Shown piece after piece: positions 52,271 to 64,000 of a stretch of 64,000 nt of DNA (positions within the stretch are counted from its first letter, which is position 1; each line of letters starts with the position of its first letter). This DNA comes from Arbacia lixula (Eukaryota; Echinodermata; Echinoidea; Arbacioida; Arbaciidae). A model generated the notes under the pieces. The model had not been told where the DNA came from. It ran no database searches and saw nothing but the letters and a program-made list of their open reading frames with translations. The stretch covers positions 6,275,288 to 6,339,287 of the forward strand of contig OZ022577.1 in NCBI GenBank assembly GCA_963669155.1, given 5' to 3'. The translations under genes and the position numbers were made by a program.

Positions 52271-53879
52271 TAGAGTTATGAGTGATGAGTGCAGTAAGAC
52301 TGTCCGTGGAAATATCTTCATGAGCATATTCCTAGTTGTTAGCTATGTTAATGAATGTGAAAATAGGGATGCTCTTTACTGAGTGGAGAGAATTATAATT
52401 GCAAAGCTGTTTGAGTGAGATTGCATTGATCTATGTGGTCGTGTGTCATTTTTCATTTGGTGACTAATGGCAGAATGTACATGCAATATTTTAACTATTG
52501 AGAAGAATCTTAAAAGGTTTACCATGAAATATGTCCAGATAATCAAGGATAAAAATCAGGTGTAAACATATTCCCTTAATACGTTTGTCTTGTTAGTACC
52601 CTTAGATCCCAAATAAAGGTGAACTCCTTACATTTCCACTGTCGATCACAGCTACCATATGGATCATCATCAAAGTATTCCTTCTTCCATGGGAGCTGCC
52701 TATTATTATGTGCATAAGGTCTCCTTGCATTGATTACTCTACATACCCAATGTCCCTCATGATGTTGTCTGTAATTGTATAGGCTAAATGATGAGACTGA
52801 TATCAAGAGGAATAAGGCAAAAGATTGCTTATGGCTCTATATCACACGCTATCACCATCATCATGGTTTGAGTCCGTGTGGAGGAGGTGGGTCATGGGTT
52901 TTATCATCCGTGCGCTGCACTGCGCTGCCCTCTGGAGGATAGCGCTTGCCATTGCCATGCATATTTCATCCCACGATGAAACGCAAGATCACCGCAGATC
53001 CAGTCCAAAGATCTAGACTTAGCCAGGAAAAAACAATATTTTAGCATTTTGTGGAGTATGTTGTTTTTGCTGTGATCTCCTTTGGATAGGATGTTATGGC
53101 TGTCAAAGGATATGCACATTTCCATTGAGTTGTGATTTTATTGATTTTTATTTTCCTGTACTGACATTCCCTATTTCGTGAAGTATTCAAAACAATTCCA
53201 TTCTGAATCAATTAGCGACTAGAACAATGTTTTACCTAAGCCTAAGCCTAAGCCTGGGTTTATTTGATGAATTTCATTTGACTGGAGGATGATAAATTAC
53301 CCAAGAAAGCAAATGGGAAAGAGCTTGAGAGTATATTATGCTCCAAGAAAAGAAAGGAACGATAAGGGAAAGAAAATGATGAAGGAAGCATGGCTTCAGG
53401 AAAAAAGAACTGAAAGAATTGAATTAATCAATCACCTTGTGTCGTAGTATTTGTGATATCCTGAGGTATAGTATGTGAATGAAATAAATAAGCACTGCAA
53501 ATTGCATCCATGAATTTCTCAAAGAAATATCTACATCAGAGCCGCCATCAAAGGTAACTACCATGACAACAAGTGCAATAATGAGAGCTCATTGGCTGTT
53601 GCCATGATAGTTACCATTGATGGTAAGTTACACTAATTGAAAACCTACATGCAACATGGCCCAGGGGTACATGTATTTCTGAATATTAGTGTTAGTCAAA
53701 CTGCAATTGTAACAGAGTTATTGTGTTTAGCTTGTGGTGTTAGGTTGAGTCCACAATCTTTTATTAATTTGCAAATCAGCTTCTTCTTCAGCCGCAATCC
53801 CTATCTGAAATGATCCTTTTGTGGTTTACAAACCAGTGCATCTCTCATTTCATCAGTACGCTGTACCCTTACAGAAATC

Positions 53880-54330
53880 CAAGCTTGCAACAAGCTTGCA
53901 ACAAGCTTGCGGTGAGCTTGCAGCAATCTTAATAAGCGTGCGTTCACAAATTTAAGATTGCAGACCTTGCTTGCAATCTTGCTGCAAGCTAACCGCAAGC
54001 TTGCAGCAAGCTTGCAGGATCTGCAGTTGCATCCTGCAAGCTTGCAGCGAGCTTGCAGGGCCCGAGGTTGCACCCTGCAAGCTTGCAGCGAGCTTGCAGG
54101 GCCCGAGGTTGCAACCTGCAAGCTGGCAGCGAGCTTGCGGGATCCGAAGTTGCACCCTGCAAGCTCGCAGCAAGCTTGCAAGACTGGACATCATATCCTG
54201 CAAACTTGCTGCGAGCATGCAGGCCTCATGTTCCGCAAGCTTGCAGGGTGCAACCTCGGGACCTGCAAGTTGGCAGGACTCAATCTTAGGTCCTGCAAAC
54301 TTGCAGACTTGCAGGACACGTGTTCTGTAC
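53880..54330. repeat. Left subterminal array, 41-bp and 11-bp units
   Basis: First a few 11-bp AGCAAGCTTGC units, then about six 41-bp units of GCAAGCTTGCAGCGAGCTTG plus CAGGGCCCGAGGTTGCACCC-like sequence, becoming more diverged to the right and partly inverted. Several open frames on both strands follow the repeat and are not genes. Confidence 0.9.
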
Positions 54331-54944
54331 TAGTAACCTTATTCCTCTAAGCTTGCTGGACATAAACATGGTTACACACGTACGCTTGTAAATATTTATG
54401 TAAATATAAGGCCCATAATAACCACAATTGCACCCTGTAAATTAACACAGTACATTACTTGATAAATGTTAGCACATGACACTAATTCATGCATACGCCC
54501 CAAAAGTGTCAAATCATATTCAATCATTTCAAGCCCCTTTCTTTTTAAATCTTCACCAAATCTTTAGTGTTTTAATAATGAAACTAGACAATATACAGAC
54601 ACTAACAACTTATTGTTCTGACCCTTGCCAGAACTCAACATCACCTATATAGCTGAGTTAAAACAGATATTCATCTGATATCCATCCCTTGCCATAGATA
54701 TGCAGTTTTGAAAATATTCTAATTATCTTCATTTAGATAGAGGTCACATGTAAGTGACATGGAACTTAACATTAATATAGGACGAATGCATGCCTAGATG
54801 CCGACCAAGACCAAAAGGTAAACAATTATCGCATTAAAGATAATGTTGATATATTTTTGCCTGTATTCAGTTTGCATTTCAGTGTACATTGCCATTGTGG
54901 TCCAAATCAAGATCCATTATTGTTTGTTGTGGCCACCCAGGTCG

Positions 54945-56150
54945 AAATTCCCATAGAAACCAGTAGAAACCAGTAGAGACCGTCTACTGGTTTCTACTGG
55001 TCCAGTAGAGTCTACTGGTCTGAAGAGGAACTACGAAATCAAACCAGTAGAAACCAGTAGAAACCAGTAGAGTCTAATGTGTTGAAGACCAGTAGAAACC
55101 AATAGAAACCAGTGAGATCTAATGGTTTGAGAAGGAGTGTGAAAAAACAAAGTCAAACCAGTAGAAACCATTAGAGACCAGTGGATTCTAATGGTATTGA
55201 AGACCAGTAGAAACCATTATAATCCACTGGTCTCTAATGGTTTCTACTGGTTTGATTTTGTTTTTTTCACACTCCTTCTCAAACCACTAGATCTCACTGG
55301 TTTCTATTGGTTTCTACTGGTCTTCAATACCATTAGAATCCACTGGTCTCTAATGGTTTCTACTGGTTTGACTTTGTTTTTTTTTACACTCCTTTTCAAA
55401 CCATTAGATCTCACTGGTTTCTATTGGTTTCTACTGGTCTTCAATACCATTAGAATCCACTGGTCTCTAATGGTTTCAACTGGTTTGACTTTGTTTTTTT
55501 CACACTAATAGAAACTAGTGAGATATAATGTTTTGAAAAGGAGTGTGAAAAAATCAAAGTCAAACCAGGAGGAACCATTGCTAATAGAAACTAGTGAGAT
55601 ATAATGTTTTGAAAAGGAGTTTGAAAAATTCAAAGTCAAACCAGGAGAAACCATTAGAAACCAGTGAAACTTAATGGTTTGAAAAGGAGTGTGAAAAATA
55701 CAGAGTCAAACCAGTAGAAACCATTAGAGACCAGTAAATTCTACTGGTGGAGACCAGTATAAACCAATAGAAACCAGTAAGACCTAATGGTTTGAAAAGG
55801 AGTGTCAAAAATTCAAAGTCAAACCAGTAGAAACCAATAGAAACCAGTGAGATCTAATTGTTTGAAAAGGAGTGTGAAAAATACAAAGTCAAACCAGTAG
55901 AAACCATTAGAGACCAGTGAATTCTCCTGGTATTGGAGATCAGTAGAAACCAATAGAAACTAGTGAGAAATAAGGTTTTGAAAAGGAGTATGAAAAATAC
56001 AAAGTCAAACCAGTAGAAACCAATAGAAACCAGTGAGATCTAATGGTTTGAAAAGGAGTGTGAAAAATACTAAGTCAAACCAGTAGAAACCACTAGAGAC
56101 CAGTGAATTTTACTGGTAATGGAGACCAGTAGAAACCAATAGAAACCAAT
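54945..56150. repeat. 117-bp ACCAGTAGAAACC array with an inverted block
   Basis: Units contain CCAGTAGAAACCATTAGAG, CCAGTAGAAACCAATAG and a GGTTTGAAAAGGAGTGTGAA spacer. In the middle block (about 55215-55505) the units run in reverse complement, with tcttcaatacc starts at 55321 and 55438 giving the 117-bp period. The junction makes an inverted repeat of about 100-bp arms (55090-55188 and 55219-55322). Outside this block the units run in the opposite direction. Confidence 0.9.
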
Positions 56151-56609
56151 AAAAATAGAGATGCTCATGAATATTCATGCATGTATTTACGTGTCCTAAT
56201 TTTGTACTTTTAAATAGATAACCTCCCCCTAACCAGATAAAAGGAATTTTACCAAGTAATGATTTCAAGTTTAAACATACAATAGTGAATGTCACCTACT
56301 TAAGTGAAGACAATAATGATAATAACAACAAAAATGATCTTCTTAAGTGTAAGTTGTAGTAACCAATATCTTATGTACCTTATAACCGTACTGCTATATA
56401 TATGAAAGTCTGTGAAGGAAAGACCAGGAATTAGGATAGGTATAGGATAGAATAGGTATAAATATATGACAGGATAGGATTAGGTTAAAACGATAAGGAA
56501 ATATGCCATCATTCGGATTATCATACACTAAATTTAAATCGATATTTCATCAATATTTTTATTTTGATTCATATTGGTCTCCTGATGGCTCCAGTAGGTA
56601 TTCTACTAG

Positions 56610-56915
56610 TTTCTACTGGTAAGCTTGCGGCAAGCTTGCGGCAAGCTCACTCTGCAAGCTTGCAGCAAGGTTGCAGGTTACAAGCTCGCTTGCAGCAAGG
56701 TTGCAGGTTGCAAGCTTACTAGCTTGCAGCAAGGTTGCAGGTTACGCACTATATTCTTTGTCCTGATTGGCTAATAAGTTATCTCATTTGCATTTTTGGA
56801 ACCATGCAAGCTAGCGGCAAGCTTGCAACCAGCTTGCGGCAAGCTTGCGGCAAGCTTGCAACTAGCTTGCGGCAAGCTCACTCTGCAAGCTTGCAGCAAG
56901 CTTGCAGCAAGCTTG
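56610..56915. repeat. Right subterminal AAGCTTGC array
   Basis: Tandem and spaced GCAAGCTTGC(A/G)G units, including three GCAGCAAGGTTGCAGGTT repeats near 56660-56745 and a dense run at 56806-56918. It mirrors the left array and leads directly into the right terminal repeat. Confidence 0.88.
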
Positions 56916-57526
56916 CAGATTTTTCTATAAGGGTAGATGTAGATTGAATCGTGGTTGTTTTGGTAAAGTATTCCTGCTCCTCCCACGTCTTAACCTAGCT
57001 TTTTAATATTGGATGACCTGCCAGTTGTAATGGATGGTGCAAATTGTATCCACAAGGCTTGCGAAATCAGAACTAGGATACAGATATATGTACACACCCT
57101 TGTTCAGACATAGCACAAAGATCTGAGCCAGTGAAACCTTGTACCAATGATCCATTCTGATAATGTGATATTACGTGGCAGTCTCATACATGTAGCCAAA
57201 ACTAACCCATTGAATGGAAAAAAGCACTGGTATAGAACATTCTTATATGTATTTACTGTATTTACATAACAATGTTTAGTACTCTGAAAAAAGAAGGTGC
57301 CCAAAACGGTCTGAACTTGTCCAGGCTGCATTGGAGAATACATGTGAGGGATGATACCGTGCATATATGTTAGGTGAAAATCCTGCAGAGCCAGCAATTG
57401 TTTTGATTTTGTCATTCATGAAAATATAAATGGTAAAACACAATGCTACAAGTTTTCTCATCAAAGTGTTACATTGTAAAGTACACATCATTATAAGCTC
57501 TCTTTAACTGATTCCTCTGTTTAAAT

Positions 57527-57629
57527 GTGTACAATTCTGTTTTAATTTAAAATGTACAATTCTCTTTTAATTTTAAAGTGTACAATTCTGTTTTAATTTA
57601 GAAATGTACAGTTCTGTTTTAATTCAAAA
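57527..57629. repeat. 26-27-bp tandem repeat, four units
   Basis: TGTACAATTCT(G/C)TTTTAATTT followed by three to five A or G bases, repeated four times with few changes. Confidence 0.85.
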
Positions 57630-60347
57630 ATTGGCATTGATGATATTGAGTGTCTCACAAACGTCATTTTTTTCTTCGAAGATAATTATTTGTTAAATCA
57701 TTGGAGTTCAATTTTGTTAGGGCAAAGGTCTATATCTCCCAAAGATACACTAGATGAGAATCTTGGGTTGTAACCTGACGTCCCATAGCAATGAATATTT
57801 CAGCGCCTGATTGCTGTAGCACATGTATGGGGCAGAGTGGGAGGATGCTAGGAGGGAAATGTTGTGAACTTGTGATGAACGAGGGGACGATTTGGGAGTG
57901 TTTTTGGAACGACATGCTTTGAAGCGTGAAGCGTGTGTGTCATACATTACATTTTGTATTCAGCATCTTCCATAGCTTGGTGTGATACAGGCTGCTGCTG
58001 CATCATAAATGTAGGCCTCCCACTGTGTAAATGTACCAACGTGATTGCTTGAATACCAAGATATTTGAAATGCATAGTAACCAGGTTGTCGTACATTTCA
58101 ATCATGCCTTCCGTGGCCTGAGTGCTTGTATTTTAGATTAAGTCTCTGCTTTTGATAACAATGTAAAAAAAGGTGAAATTCACACTAGAATTTTACAAAA
58201 ATGGGTTTACATTATTTGAAACTAATTGACGCATAATGAATGCTATACATGTTACCAGAATTATACAGTAAATAATAGTTTAGGAGTGCTAAAAACAAAA
58301 ACACTCTGTGAAAATAAGAACAGGATGAAATTGATCATTTCTGTTTAAATTCTTCCTCGGATGCTATCGAGGCATCTTGTTTTTGTTATAGCAGAAGTTT
58401 CCTTCCAGAGATGCTTGTGGAGTGTAACTGTAGCATCTCCTTTTGGTACACCCTTACATGGGGCTGTCAACAGCACTATGCAATGCTACCATTCTCTATC
58501 AGAGATCATTTCACATTGCAGCTCATGTATCTTAGACACATCCCGGAGTGGTGTGTAGTCCCACTTTAGGGAGTGTTTATATCCAAATCGTCTAGAAATC
58601 AGCATTGAAAAAAACCCAAAAAACGTTGATTCAAATCTTGAAGTCTTGTGCCAATCTGCTTTCTTTGTAGAGATGAAACTTTGCGAGTCAGCTGACATAT
58701 TTTGGCTGATTGTAAATGTACCTCCGCACTGTTGAACTAGTGATGCAAACACACCAGCGAGACACTTGCAATACGTCTTTAAATTTGCTCTTGCATTTAC
58801 ATGTGCCAATATTACTTTTAAGTACCGACTCTAAACAAATCAAGTGTAGAAACGCATATTTTGGGGGCATCTAGAATAGCGTTTAATATCAGCAAAAAGT
58901 GCTGATTCTGGCCTCACATATACATAAAGAAACACACCGTTTATTATTGTTTGAATCAGTGTTTATATCTACAAAAAATCTCACTAATCATGTATAGAAG
59001 TGCTGCTTGGAGCTAAGACAGGTGGATGTAAACACAGCCTGAGACGGAGAGCTGAATTGATGTATCATGCTTCCTAACTCAGATGGAGAGACAGGAGACA
59101 GAAACAGAATGCTTCAGAGTGCTACAGGCTGTTCTCAATAGCACTGCACTGGGCAATGGATAGTCCACAGTGGTATTGCATCACAATTAACCACATATTT
59201 TGCTACACAAAATTGGAAGATTGTGGCACAGATTTTCTCCATGGAGTGAATGACATAATTTCTTACATTTGTCCACAGACTAGACATATTTGAAACTGTA
59301 TTAATGCATTTTTCAGGTAAATTATATTCCGTATACTGTAGTTTGGACTCTCTATATATCCTACTGATCTCTTATATAAAAACAAAGCAAACAAAAGTAT
59401 CAGGCACAAAATAATGTAATGCTGTCCCATCCTTGAAAGCAAGAGCATGTTTTCTTAGAACAGCATCAATAGCAGGTGAGCCATATTTTTCTGATGTTGG
59501 AAAGAAGAGTGATCAATTTTATGGGGAAAGTAACATTGACAAAGCATCAAAATAGTGTGGGCAAATTCTCTTGTGATCAGGGATGTGTTTTGATATCTAA
59601 AGGGAACTTTGCATGGAAGGGTGGATGATTAAAACAAAGGGTAGAAGGTGGGTGGGGATCATCTGTTGCTACTCTGATATTTTGAATTAATTTATCTGGA
59701 TAAAAAAAAAATGCTGACGGCTTTGTGATGCCTTCTCTTATCTTTCCCACTGTTGAAACATCTCCTCCAGCCAAATCCATACTAAGTATACATGCAACTA
59801 CCACAATTTTGTGATAAATGGATAAATAAATAAGCAGTGTATGAAAAAGGCGTTTAATCTAGGACATAGGGAGTTACGATTATCAGACTTATCTGGATAA
59901 AAATAGCGTTGCCGGCTCCTTTGCCGCCATGGGGCGGCTTCGTTCCAAGCACCCACCTGCTGGAGAGGCGACTGCGATGGCAGCATTCCGCCTGAGTTCA
60001 TGTCAGGTGAAATTGACATTCGCTCAAGCCTGGCATGCAGAGTGCTAGCCTGGTTTTCAGGCTGATGGACATGTTTATTCCAAAATACAATAAACAGATG
60101 TAGCTCTAGAAGACTATAAGCGCTCATGTTCTTTATCCACTACACCCCATGTTTGTATGGATGGATTGGGAGTCTCGCTAGGACTGAGAAGAGAGGAATT
60201 AATCTTGCCATTCTTAGACCTGAATTGTAATTGGTTAGATTAGAAATGTCTGCCAGCCTGTCACAGCAGACAGTACTAATTGGTGTTGAATCCAGAGATA
60301 ATGCAAAGAAGAATGTGTAATGAAGATGTAAGACAAGATTTTACATT

Positions 60348-60432
60348 AGTGCCATTCTCATTGATCGCGAAGTTAGGGGACAGGGACAATAGGGACACTT
60401 CGCGATTTTTTAAGCCCAATGAGAATGGCACT
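60348..60432. repeat. 85-bp hairpin
   Basis: AGTGCCATTCTCATTG pairs with CAATGAGAATGGCACT and, inside it, ATCGCGAAGT pairs with ACTTCGCGAT. There is a 10-base bulge on the 3' side and a 23-base loop. Most likely a tiny MITE. An RNA hairpin precursor is possible but not indicated by anything else. Confidence 0.7.
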
Positions 60433-60777
60433 ATTGTGTCAGAGTGGGAAAGTATGAAGGGGGGATCTGACAAAAAAATCCTAAAAATCCTGTGAATTTC
60501 TAATCACAAGGAGTGATTCAGAAGAATAATTTTTCAATATATACTAAGTTTAACACTTAAATGTAGACACTTAGTAGTATTTTCCCATGCAAGCCTGAGG
60601 AACAAAGAAATGTTATTGAATTGCATGAGCGGATGCTGTAAAGGCTATTTTTATGTTTCTGAAATACTCATTTTCTTCTCTATGTAGTTAGTCTGTTTCA
60701 CGTTCATTGGTCAGGATTGTGTAGATGTGTGTACATGGACATTAATTATCAGTCAATAATGATCTCTATCTCTATCT

Positions 60778-60900
60778 ACTATAGCCTATTTCTCTCCACT
60801 GCTGAAGGAAGGCCTCCTCATCATTTTTCCATTTTGATCTATCTTGTGCCGTTCGTTTCCATGTCATACCACCATATTCTCTAATATCGTCAATGATGAT
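60778..60900 (-). pseudogene. LINE reverse transcriptase C-terminal fragment
   Basis: The minus strand reads DDIREYGGMTWKRTAQDRS then KWKNDEEAFLQQWREIGYSR and a stop. The W-x-R-x-AQDR-x-x-W and E-A-x-x-QQW pattern is the usual end of ORF2 in RTE-like and related endonuclease-reverse transcriptase LINEs. It is followed by an ATAGAGAT-type microsatellite tail (about 60760-60780). A 5'-truncated insertion of about 140 bp, different in family from the one at 7590-9415. Confidence 0.75.
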
Positions 60901-62933
60901 ATTAATGCTCAATACATGTTAACATAGGACTACAGAGAATTGCCCCACCACTTCACACATACATAAGTTACTGAGGGGAATAGAGTAGCCGTATGATGCT
61001 ACCTAGATAATTGTACACTCGTTTTCTCTCAATTTCCCCCAACGCAGCAATCCCCAGGGTACAGCAAAAACAAGCTGATCAATAACATGGGGAGATGAAA
61101 GTATCTGTTATTGCTTTATAGGAACCCACACTCGCTCAGTATTATTTCTGACCGTGTTTACTGTGCTTGAAATTGATGTTTTAACTGCGCTTGGCTTTCG
61201 GAAAGGTCAGTTGCAGTTCTACCAGCATCTCATTTATTAATGAAAACTCTGTCATCAGCTCATCATTCCTTTGTTTTGGTTATTTCATCTCATGTTCTTA
61301 CAGCTCATAAATACTCAATTTTTTTTCAAGATCATCAGTGAAAACTGGAAACAAATTTCTGAATGTTGTTAACGACAATCAAAGGCAAGATGTGTGGATG
61401 AAAAGTTAATGTATTTCAACATTTGTAAACCTCATTAACTGCTTTGCACATATCCCAGAAGGGTACATAACATCTTTATTTTCGGCTGTCTATATGAAGA
61501 CAAAAACAAAAAATATTTTTTTCCATTTATTTCCATGCTCCACAGTGCACTCGCAGAGGCTTTCAGTTGGCCTAGTGTTGGGCCTGCGTACATGTAGGCA
61601 ATGTAATTTTTTTATTCCTCTGATCTGCTAGACTGCCTAATATTTCCTGTATTTTTGGCTCGTAACAAAATGTTCCAAAAGATGAAAGAAGGAATTCATT
61701 AATTTTCATGGTAATTTTGCAATCAGACTTCTTTAAAATCAGGATTTTAAATTCTGTTAGTGATATTTCTGTTATGTTCCAATAGTCTAAACCAACCTAA
61801 GTTTGTGTGTTTTGGTTTACTGGAGTATATATTGATTTCTTTCTGCACACAAATAGGCAAACAGATCTGAAAAAAAGATTGTCAAAGATTGTCAAAGATT
61901 GTCAAACAGACAGAGAATTTATTTATGAAAAATTACTCCCAAGCTTTCTCATAAGATTGATCCATTTCATTATTTATCACCTTTTTGTCCTTGACGAGTA
62001 AGAAAAGTCTTTTCTTTCCTTTTCTTGTTATGCCTTTATAGTGTTCATTATTTTGTTTGCATCAGTGAGCTCAGTCTCAGATCTCATTCATACTGTATTT
62101 AATCATGTCCACGTATAACTGATGCGATATACACAGTCTTTTTATCCATTTTTATCCAGCTCTTCAAATATAGTTGTGCTTTTTCTGTTTTCCCTATAGA
62201 TTCATTGTAATGCTTGACTATGATCTATATATCGTTCATAAAGCTTCCCTCTCAGGTACCTATGAATACTTAAATCTACACACTCTTCTTCTGCTTCTCC
62301 TGGTACGTCAACGCCATTGTATCCTTCTTGTTTCCTTACCTGGGTGCTCAAATTTGTGAACTTGAATCAGTAAGCGGAGACTGTCTCCGCTGAAATGTCA
62401 TCTCTATTTCTATGTCAAGCTGAAGCTGTGGTCACACTATTCATGAGAATATTAGCCAAATGCTTGCTCCTGTGTTTTTGTTCCCCGAGTTTGGTAGTTT
62501 GACCACAACATTATTGCACATACTAGTATACATACCAAACACAACTTCCGCATATGCAGTTTGATCACTCTCAGGAGTCAAATCTCAAGTACTTTATTAC
62601 ATGATCTGATATTGCACAAGTGGGCACTCTTTGCCATTACAGAGTATGCATGCTAGTGGCTAATAATACTCTAGTATTTCCAAGTCTAGGTATATTTTGC
62701 CAATAGTGTGCCCACACAGCTCTAGGATTTGAAGTAGCGGGAACGAAGTGTCCATAGTCTGTCCATGCTTTTAGTTACTCTTTTTTTTACTCTGCCAGAG
62801 TTGTGCCCACTATGGGTGTTTGCCATTTGGTGTGGATTACAGGAGGAGGAGTACGTGGGGCTAGGTTTGTGGATAGAGGAAGAAGTCATGATGGAGAGTG
62901 GAGTGGGAGTGTGAGGGGTGGGTGGGTAGAGCA

Positions 62934-62949
62934 GGGGGGGGGGGGGGGG
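62934..62949. repeat. Poly(G)16
   Basis: Sixteen uninterrupted G residues within a G/A-rich, asymmetric stretch (about 62830-63140). Confidence 0.93.
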
Positions 62950-63639
62950 TATGGAGAGATGAAGAAGCCATTATAGAGAGTGATTACACAGAGGGAGGGA
63001 AGTAAGATAAGTGAATAAGCGAGATGGGAGATAATACAGACAGACAGAAAGAGACAGACAGACATACATATAGAGATATCCAGTGAGAGATGGAGGAAAA
63101 AAAAACAAATATAGAGAGAGGTGGAGGAAGAGAGAGTGAGAGCTAAGTTATAAATTATTTATATATATCTAGTGGCTATACATATAGTTACAATGCAATA
63201 TGTAAATACAACATAGTGAATTGGATTGGGTGATTGTTACACATAGGTATTCTTTCACACAGAGAAGTCAATATAGGCTTAACCATATCCCATAATTTTG
63301 GAGAACATGAGTGACCTAAATTGACATGAATGTTTGTATAGGTCATCAGAAATCATCTTGTTGTGATCCATCATAAGAAAGACCATGCACCTAAAGTTCT
63401 GGGAAAACCCCTCATTTGTCACTTCTCGTTGAGCTGTTATTCCCCCAGTAAACAAGTGGATATAGATGAGTCCCAGGAGAAACACTCTACATTTGCAGAG
63501 CGAATCACTCTACAAATGAAATCCTTTTATATGCAAAAGGTTCACGCTGTTTACGTGCCATGTACTTCTTTTCAGCAGACCTAGCATTGTATGTCTACGG
63601 TTTCATACACTGAATACTGCCCAATGGGACACCTGTAGC

Positions 63640-63647
63640 TGTCTGTC

Positions 63648-63687
<40 letters not shown>
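63640..63687. repeat. (CTGT)n / (GT)n microsatellite
   Basis: Three or four CTGT units run into about 38 bp of GT dinucleotide. Confidence 0.96.
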
Positions 63688-63689
<2 letters not shown>

Positions 63690-64000
63690 ACCCTTCTTTC
63701 TCTGAGCTATCCAGATTGTAAAAATACATATTGTGGGTTGGTGCAAAGATCCCCTCCTTCCCACACTACCGATATTTGATTATAACCCTGGGCCATGAGG
63801 AGAATTCATCACAGAATTCTGAGAATTCTCTGTCATTTCTGATGTTGAACTCTGATCATCATGAGGGGCCGACTTGGTAACGAAGAATGATATTTTGGAA
63901 AGGTGTCACATTCCCCAGATGGAAAATACAGGGCCCTGTATCGCAAAGATGGAGTTGCAATTAAGTGCCATGCTCTGTATAAAAAAAACATCACTGTTGC

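Larger units (their letters stand above)
53866..56933. mobile_element. 3.07-kb terminal-inverted-repeat element with subterminal AAGCTTGC arrays
   Basis: Left end CCCTTACAGAAAT (53866) and the reverse complement of the right end CCCTTATAGAAAAAT (56933 inwards) match. Both are flanked by TA (53864-53865 and 56934-56935). Immediately inside each end are repeats of (A/T)GCAAGCTTGC followed by a shared GTGAGCTTGC. The interior, left to right, is a 41-bp tandem array (to about 54330), about 600 bp of AT-rich unique sequence, a CCAGTAGAAACC array (54945-56150), about 450 bp of AT-rich sequence and the right AAGCTTGC array (56610-56915). No transposase is encoded. TA duplication suggests mobilisation by a Tc1/mariner-like or similar enzyme, but the family is unknown to me. 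Confidence 0.8.

Noticed and set aside
53880..54330. CRISPR-like array
   Set aside because: Repeat units are contiguous and also occur inverted, with no unique spacers, inside a eukaryotic transposon-like element. The same applies to 41838-42395.
54340..54365. Fourth MLK exon starting CTTGCTGG after AAG
   Set aside because: It would read Cys-Trp-Thr and then stop, and it lies at the edge of the repeat element.
59798..60127. Minus-strand open frame with GC-richer sequence near 59890-60060
   Set aside because: No recognisable domain, and only a short FYPDK similarity to a neighbouring frame due to a shared TTATCTGGATAAAAA sequence. Not enough for a gene call.

Overview
The window looks like nuclear DNA from a marine invertebrate deuterostome, most likely an echinoderm (sea urchin or sea star grade). 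The reasons are one multi-exon animal gene with very long GT-AG introns, one intronless TRIM-type gene, AT-rich non-coding DNA full of the palindrome TACATGTA, long poly(G) and (GA)n tracts, and many short inverted-repeat transposons. The species assignment is inference. Nothing bacterial, viral or organellar was seen.

Two protein-coding genes can be supported. On the minus strand (4533-6455) is a complete intronless gene for a TRIM-family E3 ubiquitin ligase: RING, two B-boxes, coiled coil and an NHL-like beta-propeller. On the plus strand, starting at 12888 and running off the right edge, is a mixed-lineage kinase (MLK, a MAP3K of the JNK pathway). Three exons are present: exon 1 (12888-13647, SH3 and kinase N-lobe), exon 2 (40502-40682, DFG and activation loop) and exon 3 (50484-50632, kinase C-lobe). 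Splice phases fit exactly and rebuild a contiguous MLK kinase domain through residue 363. The rest of the kinase domain and the leucine-zipper and CRIB regions must lie beyond 64000. The two genes are divergent, with start codons about 6.4 kb apart.

By region: 1-4300 is intergenic, with low-complexity DNA and a probable LINE 3' end. 4309-4528 is a MITE ending 4 bp from the TRIM stop codon. 7081-11097 is a transposon-rich spacer with a 460-bp MITE, a decayed LINE reverse transcriptase, a 626-bp foldback element and a second copy of the 4309 MITE in the opposite orientation. 12100-12887 is the MLK leader and probable promoter. Intron 1 (26.9 kb), intron 2 (9.8 kb) and intron 3 (more than 13.3 kb) hold further MITEs, four minisatellites, several microsatellites, LINE relics and one CpG-rich island.

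The most striking object is at 53866-56933 in intron 3. It is a 3.07-kb segment bounded by inverted CCCTTA(C/T)AGAAA ends flanked by TA, with AAGCTTGC-rich subterminal repeats at both ends and a central array of 117-bp ACCAGTAGAAACC-type units, part of which is inverted. It has no recognisable protein. It looks like one non-autonomous DNA transposon with an unusual modular structure.
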